Source: Cyanobacteria bacterium UBA6446 (lineage in GTDB: Bacteria > Cyanobacteriota > Vampirovibrionia > Gastranaerophilales > Gastranaerophilaceae). From it: a DNA stretch of 64,000 bases. The stretch lies in contig DJOE01000002.1 in NCBI GenBank assembly GCA_002438405.1, positions 62,001-126,000 on the forward strand, written 5' to 3'. Below the pieces are notes generated by a model that saw nothing but the letters and a program-made list of their open reading frames with translations, had not been told where the DNA came from and ran no database searches. The position numbers were made by a program, and so were the translations under genes. Shown here in pieces: positions 14,334-23,382 of the stretch; the first letter of the stretch is position 1, and the number at the start of each line of letters is the position of its first letter.

Positions 14334-15875
14334 GTGGTTAATAGAGTAAAAACAGGAACAGTTATTGGACTAAATGCTTATGAGGTTTGGGTTGAAACAG
14401 ATGTTGTCAATTCATTACCCGCTATTTCTATTGTTGGACTTCCTGATGCTTCCGTAAATGAAGCTCGAGATAGGGTGAAATCAGCAATAAAAAATTCAGG
14501 CTATACTTTTCCATCAAGAAAAGTTGTAATAAATCTTGCACCTGCGGATTTGAAGAAAAATGGTACAAGTTTTGATTTGCCAATTGCTGTTGGTGTTTTG
14601 ATTGAAGAAGAAGTTTTGAAACAAGAAGATGTTGAAGGGTACGCATTTATCGGAGAATTATCTTTGGACGGATTGATTCGTGGTGTTAGCGGAGTTTTGC
14701 CTCTTGTATTGGGTCTAAAAGAAGCCGGAATTAAAAAGATTATTGTTCCAAAATCTAATGCAAAAGAAGCTGCTTTGATTGAAGATGTGAATATTTACGG
14801 TGCGGAACATTTGGCAGATGTAGTTAACCATTTTGTTGAAACAAGAATTCCGCAAACTAAGGTTGATGTAAGAAAATATCTATCGGAACAAGTTGAACAA
14901 ACACCTTTATTTGATTTTAAAGATGTAAAAGGACAACAAAAAGCTAAAAAAGCACTTGAAATTGCGGCTGCAGGTGGGCATAATATTTTAATGATTGGTT
15001 CTCCTGGGTCTGGAAAGACCTTGATGGCTAAATGTTTTCCGTCAATTATGCCACCATTAGAATTGTCCGAAGCTTTGGAATTAACTAAGATTTATAGTAT
15101 TTGTGGACTTTTGACAGAAGATGAACCTTTAATGACTAAGCGCCCGTTTAGGGTTGTTCACCATACGGCATCTGCAAACGGTGTTATTGGAGGAGGGACA
15201 ACACCTAAACCTGGGGAAATTACCTTGGCTCACCGTGGGATTTTATTTTTAGATGAAATGGTTGAATTTCCTCGTCAAGTTTTGGAAGTTTTAAGACAAC
15301 CGCTAGAAGATGGGGAAATAGTAATTTCAAGAGCAAAACATTCAATAAAATATCCCGCAAAATTTATATTACTTGGCGCAATGAACCCTTGCCCTTGCGG
15401 ATATTTGGGAGATAAAGAAAAGCAATGCACCTGTTCTGATTTTCAAATTAATAGATACCTTGCAAAACTATCCGGTCCATTGCTTGATAGAATTGATTTG
15501 CAAATTGATGTTCCGAGATTAACTCCGGAAGAACTGTTGAATTCTACTGCCAAAGAAGAAGATTCTGCAACAATTCGCAAAAGGGTAATTAAAGCTCGGC
15601 AAATTCAAATTGAACGATATAAAAATGAGAAAATTTTAACAAATGCTGAACTAACATCAGATTTAATCAAAAAATACTGTCCAATTGATGAAAAATCCAA
15701 GGGATTATTGAAAATTGCGATTGTAAAATATCAATTATCCGGTAGAAGATACGACAGAATTTTGAAACTTGCAAGAACTTTAGCGGATTTAGACGGTGCA
15801 GAAAATATTACACAAATGCATTTGATGCAAGCCTTGCAGTATAGAATGTTCAACCCCGATGAATATGGTAAATAA
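14334..15875 (+). CDS. comM: YifB/ComM-type Mg-chelatase-like AAA+ ATPase
   Basis: 513 residues, typical length. N-terminal Lon-S5-like domain (IVGLPDASVNEARDRVKSAI, GTSFDLPIAVG, IGELSLDG), then the AAA+ core with Walker A GSPGSGKT, HHTASANGVIGGG, Walker B GILFLDEM, AMNPCPCGY with a small Cys cluster, and a C-terminal Mg_chelatase_C (GRRYDRILKLARTLADLDG). ComM is a hexameric helicase that promotes branch migration during natural transformation. GTG start; the extended -10 TGA-TATACT (14322-14327) ends 6 nt before it, so the mRNA is predicted leaderless. Divergent from the M16 gene. Confidence 0.92.
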   Translation: MVNRVKTGTVIGLNAYEVWVETDVVNSLPAISIVGLPDASVNEARDRVKSAIKNSGYTFPSRKVVINLAPADLKKNGTSFDLPIAVGVLIEEEVLKQEDVEGYAFIGELSLDGLIRGVSGVLPLVLGLKEAGIKKIIVPKSNAKEAALIEDVNIYGAEHLADVVNHFVETRIPQTKVDVRKYLSEQVEQTPLFDFKDVKGQQKAKKALEIAAAGGHNILMIGSPGSGKTLMAKCFPSIMPPLELSEALELTKIYSICGLLTEDEPLMTKRPFRVVHHTASANGVIGGGTTPKPGEITLAHRGILFLDEMVEFPRQVLEVLRQPLEDGEIVISRAKHSIKYPAKFILLGAMNPCPCGYLGDKEKQCTCSDFQINRYLAKLSGPLLDRIDLQIDVPRLTPEELLNSTAKEEDSATIRKRVIKARQIQIERYKNEKILTNAELTSDLIKKYCPIDEKSKGLLKIAIVKYQLSGRRYDRILKLARTLADLDGAENITQMHLMQALQYRMFNPDEYGK

Positions 15876-15878
15876 AAA

Positions 15879-16196
15879 TTACTCTACTAATGCTTTTAAT
15901 ATTTTGTAAAAATCAGAAACTTTTTCAGGATTGTTTATAAGTAGTTCGTTTATCTTTTTGATGAGGACATCTGTTTCTTGATGCTGTTCAAAAGTAAATA
16001 TTGCAGGGAATGAGCAGTTTAGGACTTTTAACATCTTTTCAAGGTTTTGTATTGAGGGATAATTATAACCGTTTTCGACATTACTAATTGAATTGGAGCT
16101 TTCAAATCCAACCATTTCTGCTAATTGTTCTTGACTAAGCCCCTTCTTTTTTCTAATTTCTTTTAGTCGTTTGCCTAATAAATGTTTTGTATCCAT
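15879..16196 (-). CDS. XRE-family helix-turn-helix regulator, pair 1
   Basis: 105 residues. HTH at residues 8-62: LGKRLKEIRKKKGLSQEQLA, then NSISNVENGYNYPSIQNLEKMLKVL. The C-terminal 40 residues are a short helical oligomerisation tail. It is divergent from the prepilin gene at 16353, and the shared 156-base intergenic region holds two copies of TAAAGTGTAAT. By analogy with phage-type repressors it is likely to control itself and the prepilin gene. Three other small XRE genes are placed in the same way in this window (28613, 47835, 48998). Confidence 0.88.
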   Translation of the reverse strand: MDTKHLLGKRLKEIRKKKGLSQEQLAEMVGFESSNSISNVENGYNYPSIQNLEKMLKVLNCSFPAIFTFEQHQETDVLIKKINELLINNPEKVSDFYKILKALVE

Positions 16197-16228
16197 ATAA
16201 GTCGCGCCTTTATATATGAATATTAATC

Positions 16229-16296
16229 TAAAGTGTAATCTATTTATACTAATTATATCTGTTGTATTCTTGACTTTTCACAGTATAAAGTGTAAT
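16229..16296. promoter_or_regulatory. Direct repeats between XRE and prepilin genes (pair 1)
   Basis: TAAAGTGTAAT occurs at 16229-16239 and 16286-16296. The second copy overlaps a promoter for the prepilin gene: TTGACT (16270-16275), 17 nt, TAATAT (16293-16298). Likely operator sites of the adjacent XRE protein. Confidence 0.5.
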
Positions 16297-16352
16297 ATTC
16301 AAATTGTAGATGGATATTATTAATGTTTTTACAGTTTGAATAGGAATAAATT

Positions 16353-17167
16353 ATGAATAAGAGAAATAACTTAGAACACTCAAGCGTAATAGATTACAAC
16401 GTTACTTCGTATAGTCAAATTTACACCTCCAAAAACGAATCAACTCGTAATGAGAGTAAGGGATATTTCCTCGCTCATTTATGTGAGAAGGATAAGAGGA
16501 GTAGTGCATTTACCTTAGCAGAGGTCTTAATCACTCTTGGCATTATAGGAGTAGTTGCAGCATTGACAATTCCGAGTCTTATAACGAATTACAAAGCTCA
16601 CAGATTACGCTCACAGTTTTTAAAATCATATTCTGTTGTTCAACAAGTTTTTAAACAAATGGAGGCTGATGATGTATCATTAGATCCTGCTTATTATGCT
16701 CGCCATAGCGGTTCTTTTTATACCTTATTTAAAAATTATTTGACTGGTGTAACCGATTGCGGAACTTGGACAACCAAAGCTTCACCTTGCGCAATGTATC
16801 TAATTTAAATTACAAAACTTTTGATAAATCAAAATTAGTATCTCGTTATTATTTTGATGATGGGCAAATTATCTTACCTGATGGAACTCTTTTGGCATTT
16901 GAAAATCCGGCTCTTGAAGATTATTTATGGGTTTTAGTTGATATCAATGGTTACAATAATCCGCCAAATATCTGGGGATATGATTTATTCACGTTTGAAT
17001 TTTTAGACGGCGAACTTCGAACAATGGGCGATAAGGATACAACTTATAATAATCTGGATAAATATTGCAATTTAAATTCTTCCGAGGAGAAAAATGGTAT
17101 CGCTTGCGCTTCAAAAGCTAAAACAAATCCGGATTATTTTAAAGAAATTGTGCGAGATTTCAAATAA
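16353..17167 (+). pseudogene. Prepilin-like gene split by a frameshift (pair 1)
   Basis: The first frame (from ATG 16353, AGGA upstream) encodes a 50-residue leader, then AFTLAEVLITLGIIGVVAAL, ITNYKAHRLRSQFLKSY, and stops at 16808 after SPCAMYLI. The second frame continues from about 16800 with SNLNYKTFDKSKLVSRYYFD, LPDGTLLAFENPA, VLVDINGYNNPPNIWGYDLF and a C-terminal Cys pair, exactly the parts missing from the first. A one-base loss near 16745-16800 would explain it. Together 271 codons, normal for its relatives. It may be a true pseudogene, a phase-variable or programmed frameshift, or an assembly error; there is no long homopolymer at the junction. Confidence 0.72.
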
Positions 17168-17179
17168 TTTGTAAAAAAA

Positions 17180-17644
17180 TTATTTTTGTTTTTGAATTTT
17201 TAGTTCTAAAAATTCTTTTAACAATTTAATTTTTTCACTACCAATAACAGTAAAAGTCAGTTCTTCTGTTTTGAGTTTTAGTCTAAAAGTACATTCTTTG
17301 AATACAATCATTTTATTGTTAATAAAAAATACAACTTGCGGATTCTTCTCGTATAGTCGAAAATCAATGATATCGTCAAAATTTATTCCAACACCATTTA
17401 TTAAAATGAAATCGTCTATAATTTTTATTTCATCTTTTGTTTTAAGTTTTTTTATTATTAAAAATCTCGGAATATAAATCAAGATAAGTATGATTGATGA
17501 AATAATTGTAGCTAAAAGGGAAATACGATGAAGAAAAAATAGGTACAGAATAAAACCGTCAATAATTGCAAATAACGCAATTATACCTATTATAATCATT
17601 GATGGACGTTCATCTATATTTGCTTTTAAAATTTCTTTCATCAT
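17180..17644 (-). CDS. Membrane protein with two TM helices and a small C-terminal domain
   Basis: 154 residues, not recognised. Two membrane helices at about residues 16-37 (MIIIGIIALFAIIDGFILYL) and 42-63 (LLATIISSIILILIYIPRFL), then a beta-rich cytosolic domain (DDFILINGVGINFDDIIDFR, QVVFFINNKMIVFKECTFR) that looks like bacterial PH-type (bPH) domains. Tandem ATG codons at the start; either may be used. It follows the next gene (17664) by about 20 bases and is probably co-transcribed with it. Confidence 0.7.
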   Translation of the reverse strand: MMKEILKANIDERPSMIIIGIIALFAIIDGFILYLFFLHRISLLATIISSIILILIYIPRFLIIKKLKTKDEIKIIDDFILINGVGINFDDIIDFRLYEKNPQVVFFINNKMIVFKECTFRLKLKTEELTFTVIGSEKIKLLKEFLELKIQKQK

Positions 17645-17663
17645 ACTTCTTTCAATTTATTTG

Positions 17664-18032
17664 CTAATTTTTATATTTTTCGACATGGTATTTGTCCATC
17701 AATTTGTTTTTCTGTTCATAGGATATAATACTTGATACTATTCCGCCGACAATCATTCCAATAGGAATTCCAATTATTGAAATCATTTTGTTGTGGGTTT
17801 TGCTTGCAAGTGTTTCTAGAGCTACAAGCCAACCAACTATACTACCTGTTGCAACACAAACCTTTGTTGTTGTTTTAAGTCGTTCTGATTGGGCATTGTA
17901 TTCTTTTACAAATTCGTCAGCTTTATTTCCTTTTATTGTGTAGCTTGGAATATTTTCCGGTTTACTTGGACTAGCTTTAAAATCAAGTCTTACATTTTTG
18001 TCATCTATATTTGGTCCGATAATTAATTTCAT
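17664..18032 (-). CDS. Small membrane protein (122 aa)
   Basis: Not recognised. A soluble N-terminal half (residues 1-55, charged) precedes two hydrophobic segments, VCVATGSIVGWLVALETLA and MISIIGIPIGMIVGGIVSSI, with a short basic tail. The glycine-rich second helix could form a hairpin. ATG with AAGG upstream. Located between murJ and the other membrane protein on the same strand; there are 41 bases between it and the murJ stop. Confidence 0.65.
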   Translation of the reverse strand: MKLIIGPNIDDKNVRLDFKASPSKPENIPSYTIKGNKADEFVKEYNAQSERLKTTTKVCVATGSIVGWLVALETLASKTHNKMISIIGIPIGMIVGGIVSSIISYEQKNKLMDKYHVEKYKN

Positions 18033-18073
18033 AATATGAACCTTAACTTACTTTACCCCGAAATAAAATTGCC

Positions 18074-19675
18074 CTACTTTCTCAAAAATTTCGCTGACAA
18101 TCTATTAAACAACTCATTTGCATATTCCATTTTCAATGCTAAGTTTAGAGGAATATATACCAACAAACAAACTATTGCAATAAATGAAATTTTAATTGTT
18201 TCAAACGGAATTTTTGATAAGTGTACAATTTTATCAAACTCTGCTGCACATAACCAGCATACTATACCAGTTATAACACCTGCTGCTATCATTTTCAACA
18301 AATTTACAAAAAGTGATTTATAATCCATTTTCATTTTTTTAGTGATTAAAATACCTAAAACGCAAGCATTGAATAGGGTTACTAAAGAGGTTGATAAGGT
18401 AATTCCACCAATGCCAAAATGCATTTTTGAAATCAATATATAGTTTAGGACAAGTTTTAGAACAATTGAGGAGAATGCAACAATGAACGGTGTTGCAGAG
18501 TCATTGAATGAGTAATAAACTCTTGTGATTGAATCTCTGAATACATAAGGAATAATTGATACAGACAAGAACCATAGAGCTTCTGTTACCATAAATGTAG
18601 CTTTTTCATCAAACACACCATGTTCAAATACAAGTCTTACGGCATCTAATCCGACAACTAAAATTCCTATGATAATTGGAATTGCACCAAAGAATAAAAC
18701 CCCAACACCTTTATTAAAGTAGTTTTTAATTCCGTCATAGTCTTTATCTGCAACAAGTCTTGCAAATATCGGAAATAATGGAACTAAAAATGCAGTTACT
18801 AAAATTCCTACTGGAAACTGGAAAACTCTGTTTGCATAACCAATTGCCGTCCAAGCTCCCTCTGAAATTGATGATGTAAAAAACATATCAACATAAATAT
18901 GAATTTGTCCCACAGTTGAACTCAAAACCGCAGGGAATAAAAGTTCACAAATTTCTTTAAAATATTGATTGTTTGTGAACTCAAAATTTGGTTTTAATTT
19001 ATACCCGAGTTTTCTGATATTAGGATATTGAATAACCAGTTGCAAAACCGCACCGATTGTTGTTGCCCACGCAAGAGCATAGCCTTTTTGGTCGTTTGGT
19101 ACAGCCATAACGACACCGATTATTGCTAAACTCATAATTATAGGTGACAAATTCGGCAACATAAATTGTTGATAAATAATCAAGATTCCATAATAAATCC
19201 CGACAATCCCACCAATGACAAGAAGAGGAGTCATAATTTTTAAATGCATAGCAGCTAGATTAATCATATCTGCAGAACCACCGGAAATAATTAATCCCAT
19301 AATTTGTCTTGGGAAAATAAACATTATGACTGATAATGCTAAGAAAAAGATTATCGTTGCAGTCATAAATGTTGAATATAATTTGTTTACGGTTTCGGAC
19401 GGTTTTTCTTTTAGGTTTGGAATCAATTTAGAAAAGATTGCAACAGTTGCACTATGGAAAGGTCCACCAACTCCACCTAACAAAATTAATGAAAGTGACG
19501 GAATTTGATATGCGTAATAATATGCATCAGAAACTAAAGAAGCTCCATAATAATTTGCGATTATAATGTCTCTAACAAATCCTATAAGTTTACTTACAAT
19601 TGTCACAACTGCAATTATCCATGCAGCTTTTAATAAACTTGGAGCTTTATTTTCTTTAGTTGCTTCACTACTCAT
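18074..19675 (-). CDS. murJ: Lipid II flippase MurJ (MviN)
   Basis: 533 residues with 14 predicted membrane helices, MOP superfamily. It moves lipid II across the inner membrane for peptidoglycan synthesis. Seen: TIVSKLIGFVRDIIIANYYG, GASLVSDAYYYAYQIP near the N-terminus, LGGVGGPFHSATVAIFSK, and the TM7-8 region YVDMFFTSSISEGAWTAIGY with SITRVYYSFNDSATPF. Start ATG with AGGA inside the end of the upstream spoIID-like gene; the two overlap by 8 bases, so translation is coupled. This pairs two cell-wall functions in one operon. Confidence 0.93.
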   Translation of the reverse strand: MSSEATKENKAPSLLKAAWIIAVVTIVSKLIGFVRDIIIANYYGASLVSDAYYYAYQIPSLSLILLGGVGGPFHSATVAIFSKLIPNLKEKPSETVNKLYSTFMTATIIFFLALSVIMFIFPRQIMGLIISGGSADMINLAAMHLKIMTPLLVIGGIVGIYYGILIIYQQFMLPNLSPIIMSLAIIGVVMAVPNDQKGYALAWATTIGAVLQLVIQYPNIRKLGYKLKPNFEFTNNQYFKEICELLFPAVLSSTVGQIHIYVDMFFTSSISEGAWTAIGYANRVFQFPVGILVTAFLVPLFPIFARLVADKDYDGIKNYFNKGVGVLFFGAIPIIIGILVVGLDAVRLVFEHGVFDEKATFMVTEALWFLSVSIIPYVFRDSITRVYYSFNDSATPFIVAFSSIVLKLVLNYILISKMHFGIGGITLSTSLVTLFNACVLGILITKKMKMDYKSLFVNLLKMIAAGVITGIVCWLCAAEFDKIVHLSKIPFETIKISFIAIVCLLVYIPLNLALKMEYANELFNRLSAKFLRK

Positions 19676-21377
19676 CTTTTCCTACCAATTCTATGTACAT
19701 TCTTAATCCTTTGTTGCTACCAGCTTCTGCCGGATAGAAAAATTTTATATTATTTAATCCTGATTTTAAGTATTTTGATAAATCTATTCGATTGTATCTT
19801 TGCGCAATATCAAGACGAATTTTTTCATCATTACCATTTATATTTGTGTCAATATAACCGACTTTGTATTTGTTATCAACAACCAATATTGCTTTTTGGT
19901 CTTTTGTGTAAAAAGATTGTTCTATTCTATTTTGTTCACTATTAGAAGATAGAATAAATGGTTGTGTCGTTAGAGAAATACCGGTGTAATAGTGTTGAAG
20001 AATTTTGTCATACGGAAGTTTTAGGGTTGTTCCCATATAACCTGCTCCGTATTGGCTCATTCCAACCCCGTGTCCAAATCCGCCACCATAAGCTTTTACG
20101 TGAATTAATTCACCACAATCATTATATTCTTGTTCAAAAACCATATTTGCACTTGGCAAAGCTTTTCCTTTGTTTGTCAAAAGTCTTCTTATAACAAGTT
20201 CTTTTTCTGCAACATAATTTCCTTTGTCGGTTTGAATTTCAAGTTTCATAATTTTGCCAGATTCACCTCGTTGCAAAACTTTTAGACCTTTGACCAGTCC
20301 AATTGTTTCACCATGTTTAACAGCCGGAATAATGAAACCTGTATCACTTTGGTTTGCAATATTTGATTGAATAGCACTTTGTAATTCTTGTCTATCCCAG
20401 TCCCTTTCCCAACGATAATAAGAAGAATTTACGTCAAAAGATTTTGGTTTTGATTTGTAGAATTTTTCAGCTGCTTCATCTGAATATAGTGGTTCAAATT
20501 CTTCTCTATCAGGTTGTGCCTTTAAGTATGGTTTTGGAGTTGCAGGAAATTTTTTGGTATAAGGGTCTGAAAATGCGTTTTGATAACTTTCTGAATATCC
20601 GCCTGCAGTTGAGGAGTATTGAGCTAAAATTAAATCCCAGTCATAAGTTGCAACAATTCCTGCCGTTTCGTCAACTGCTCTATTTGACAAATCTCTTTCG
20701 GTATTTGCGCCAAAATAAACTTGACTAGCAACAGAATCAACAACATCATAGTTTGGATTAGCTTTTACTCTTGGTGATAAAACGTAATTCCTTGCCGCAA
20801 CACTTTGAGCTTTAAGAGCCTCAAGACCAAAACTTACCGGCATTTCGTTTGGTACAACTCCTTTTAGATAATCTTCTAAATATAGAGAATTTACTATATA
20901 AAACTTTCCATCATGAGATGATGGAACAAGTTCTATTTGTCCTCGATAAATTGCATCTTTACCAGCGCGTTTAAGATTTTTAACCCCTAGAAATCCGTAA
21001 TCTGATTTGAAAATTATCGGTCCTGAAACCTTTGCAATCGCATTTCCGTCAACCCCTGTCAAAACAAATATTTTACCAACCATGGAGATATTTATACAGT
21101 TGTCATTGTCATAAGTGTTTATGTATGTTTTATTATTATAAACTTCAAATTCTCCTGTCCCGTAGATTGAAGCCTTATCCCATTCATAAGTTGAAAAACT
21201 TTGAGAACCAATTCCCACACGAACGATTTTTGAATGCGGAGAATTTGTATATTGACTGGTTGTATCTCTTGCAATTTGCAATGTCGTTTGTGGAATATTT
21301 CCATAATAAGCTGCACCCATTACAGGCAAGCTGAATAACAATATATTGGCAAGTATAACTAATCCCAATCTTCTCAT
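19668..21377 (-). CDS. SpoIID/LytB-domain protein, exported lytic enzyme
   Basis: 569 residues. Signal peptide MRRLGLVILANILLFSLPVM. SpoIID domain from about residue 150: LYLEDYLKGVVPNEMPVSFG with the catalytic-type Glu of NEMP, then LEALKAQSVAARNYVL and AQYSSTAGGYSES, ending with YGGGFGHGVGMSQYGAGYMG. SpoIID-type proteins are lytic transglycosylases acting on peptide-free glycan strands; outside spore formers they remodel septal or envelope peptidoglycan. I chose the ATG at 21377 because the signal peptide begins there and a -10 TATAAT (21384-21389) ends 6 nt before it (leaderless). C-terminal 100 residues are an extra beta domain. Confidence 0.88.
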   Translation of the reverse strand: MRRLGLVILANILLFSLPVMGAAYYGNIPQTTLQIARDTTSQYTNSPHSKIVRVGIGSQSFSTYEWDKASIYGTGEFEVYNNKTYINTYDNDNCINISMVGKIFVLTGVDGNAIAKVSGPIIFKSDYGFLGVKNLKRAGKDAIYRGQIELVPSSHDGKFYIVNSLYLEDYLKGVVPNEMPVSFGLEALKAQSVAARNYVLSPRVKANPNYDVVDSVASQVYFGANTERDLSNRAVDETAGIVATYDWDLILAQYSSTAGGYSESYQNAFSDPYTKKFPATPKPYLKAQPDREEFEPLYSDEAAEKFYKSKPKSFDVNSSYYRWERDWDRQELQSAIQSNIANQSDTGFIIPAVKHGETIGLVKGLKVLQRGESGKIMKLEIQTDKGNYVAEKELVIRRLLTNKGKALPSANMVFEQEYNDCGELIHVKAYGGGFGHGVGMSQYGAGYMGTTLKLPYDKILQHYYTGISLTTQPFILSSNSEQNRIEQSFYTKDQKAILVVDNKYKVGYIDTNINGNDEKIRLDIAQRYNRIDLSKYLKSGLNNIKFFYPAEAGSNKGLRMYIELVGKDE

Positions 21378-21394
21378 AAAATAATTATATGACA

Positions 21395-21434
21395 AAAACA
21401 AAAACTTATGTTTTTAAGCATAAGTTTTTGTTTT
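21395..21434 (-). terminator. Terminator of cysS
   Basis: CAAAAACTTATG/CATAAGTTTTTG, 12-bp stem with T runs on both sides; it separates cysS from the spoIID-murJ operon. Confidence 0.8.
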
Positions 21435-21457
21435 GTATTATCGTTTGCTTTCATTTT

Positions 21458-22831
21458 TTATTTTGCTTCTACGGTTGTTCCTTCTTTTGTATCTCTCAGA
21501 ACAATTCCACATTCATCAAATGCTATTCTGATTTTATCTGCAATATCCCAGTTTCTTTCAGCTCTTGCTTGCTTTCTTAATTCAAGGATTTCATCAATTG
21601 ATGAAAATTCTTTATCCAAAATTTCTGATACATGTTTAATGGCATTTTGAATTTCTTCATCTGTTAATGATGCTTTTTCAAAGGTGAAACCTAAAGTAGT
21701 TCCAAGTTTATATAGAATTGTATATGCATCTTTTTCACCTTTATTTGCTCTTGTTGCAAGATCAAATAATACAGCAAGAGCTTTTGATGTATTCAAATCT
21801 TCGTCCATTGCATCAACAAATGCTTTATAATCATCTGTCTTTGTAATATCAAGATTTTCATCTATCGGAGTTTGTTTTGCGTTAGTTAATCTCTTTGCAC
21901 CTGCTTGAGCTGCAGTTAAAGCTTCATCAGAGAATTCAACCGGCATTCTGTAATGATTTGTCAAAATAAATAATCTCAAAGTGTTTGCATCATAGTTTTT
22001 CAACATATCATCAATTGTCAAGAAATTGCCTAAAGACTTAGACATTTTTTCTTTGTTAATTGTTACAAAACCATTGTGTAACCAGTAGTTTACGAATTTG
22101 CAACCATTTGCACATTCAGATTGTGCAATTTCATTTTCGTGGTGAGGGAAAATCAAATCAGCTCCCCCTGCGTGAATATCAATAGTTTTACCTAAATATT
22201 TTCTACTCATTGCAGAACATTCAATGTGCCACCCAGGACGACCAACACCCCAAGGTGATTTATAACCGAATTTTTCATCTTTTTTCCATAATGCGAAATC
22301 AAGCGGGTCTTCTTTTTGATCTCCAACTTCAATTCTTGCACCGCTTTCCAATTGGTCAATCGGTTGTTTTGAAAGATAACCGTATTTAGGGAATTTTTTT
22401 ACCCTAAAATAAACATCTCCGTTTGATTCATAAGCATAACCTTTTTCAATTAATGTTTTTACCATTGAAATCATCTCACCTAATGTTTTAGTTGCAAAAG
22501 GTTCAATATCAGGTTTTAGAGTATTTAGAGCCTTCATTGAATTTTCAAATTGTTTATACCAATATTGAGAAACTTCAGTTGGAGTTTTACCCTCTTTATC
22601 CGCTTTTTTTAGAATTTTATCATCAACATCTGTTACATTTCGGCAGTATGTAACATCATAACCCTTAAATTTTAAATATCTGTATAAAACGTCCCAAGTG
22701 ATATAGCATCTTGCGTGTCCAAGATGAGCATAATCATATACAGTAGGACCGCAAACATACATTTTAACTTTGTTTTCTTCAATTGGTTTAAATTCTTCAA
22801 TAGTATTTGTATAAGAGTTAAATAGTTTCAT
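21458..22831 (-). CDS. cysS: Cysteinyl-tRNA synthetase
   Basis: 457 residues, class I synthetase charging tRNA-Cys in the cytosol. Seen: zinc ligand in MYVCGPTVYDYAHLGHAR, with the HIGH-like motif HLGHAR, later WHIECSAMSRKYLG and GGADLIFPHHENEIAQSEC with the remaining zinc ligands, KMSKSLGNF, and a C-terminal helical domain (DDYKAFVDAMDEDLNTSKAL). Length fits the family. RBS GAGGAA upstream of ATG. Single gene with its own terminator. Confidence 0.96.
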   Translation of the reverse strand: MKLFNSYTNTIEEFKPIEENKVKMYVCGPTVYDYAHLGHARCYITWDVLYRYLKFKGYDVTYCRNVTDVDDKILKKADKEGKTPTEVSQYWYKQFENSMKALNTLKPDIEPFATKTLGEMISMVKTLIEKGYAYESNGDVYFRVKKFPKYGYLSKQPIDQLESGARIEVGDQKEDPLDFALWKKDEKFGYKSPWGVGRPGWHIECSAMSRKYLGKTIDIHAGGADLIFPHHENEIAQSECANGCKFVNYWLHNGFVTINKEKMSKSLGNFLTIDDMLKNYDANTLRLFILTNHYRMPVEFSDEALTAAQAGAKRLTNAKQTPIDENLDITKTDDYKAFVDAMDEDLNTSKALAVLFDLATRANKGEKDAYTILYKLGTTLGFTFEKASLTDEEIQNAIKHVSEILDKEFSSIDEILELRKQARAERNWDIADKIRIAFDECGIVLRDTKEGTTVEAK

Positions 22832-22911
22832 AATAAAATTCCTCGTTTCTTGTATTTTATACTAACACAAAAGTTCTGTGAATAAATGTAAATATAAAAA
22901 ATTGATTTTAG

Positions 22912-22952
22912 GCAATTATTGAAGATAAAAATACTTTTTATATACATATAGA
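22912..22952 (+). promoter_or_regulatory. Bipartite promoter element, copy 3
   Basis: GCAATTATTGA, 11 nt, CTTTTTATATACATATAGA before the gene at 22969. Looser than copies at 10695 and 53978 but with the same 11-nt spacing. Confidence 0.42.
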
Positions 22953-22968
22953 TAAACGGAGGCATATT

Positions 22969-23382
22969 ATGGGCGATTTAAAAGTTGCTAACAAAGCACG
23001 ACCTGACAACAACTTTCATGTTAAAGTAAATGGAAATGTAACGATTCAAAATCATAAGGGTAATGCTCCATTAAAAGACCAACAAGCTAGAACTACGGTT
23101 AAAAATGGAAAAGTTTCTAATTATTATCAATGGACAGGTGGCAAGCCAACTAAAGAAGCTGCCTTGAATTTGAATTCAACAAACTTTGCTATATTTGATG
23201 CTTTAAGAAAAGCTGACAAAAAAGATAAAAAAGGCGAAGTTTTGACTCGTTCTGACTTGCAAGCTTTGAAAAAAGACCCAGCTCTTCAAAAGAAATTGGG
23301 TGTAACTGTAAGAGCCGATGAAAGCAAAGGTGTTTATACAATAACCAGCAATGGTTCAACTTTATATTTCAATTTTGATTAA
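22969..23382 (+). CDS. Orphan soluble protein (137 aa)
   Basis: Not recognised. No signal peptide. N-terminal 45 residues are polar (FHVKVNGNVTIQNHKGNAPL), then FAIFDALRKADKKDKKGEVL and TRSDLQALKKDPALQKKLGV, which look like a helix-loop-helix reminiscent of a degenerate EF-hand or a dockerin-type repeat, and a C-terminal beta hairpin (ADESKGVYTITSNGSTLYFNFD). ATG with CGGAGG 7 nt upstream. It carries the third copy of the bipartite promoter element. Its stop overlaps the end of the peptidase gene on the other strand by 4 bases. Confidence 0.7.
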   Translation: MGDLKVANKARPDNNFHVKVNGNVTIQNHKGNAPLKDQQARTTVKNGKVSNYYQWTGGKPTKEAALNLNSTNFAIFDALRKADKKDKKGEVLTRSDLQALKKDPALQKKLGVTVRADESKGVYTITSNGSTLYFNFD

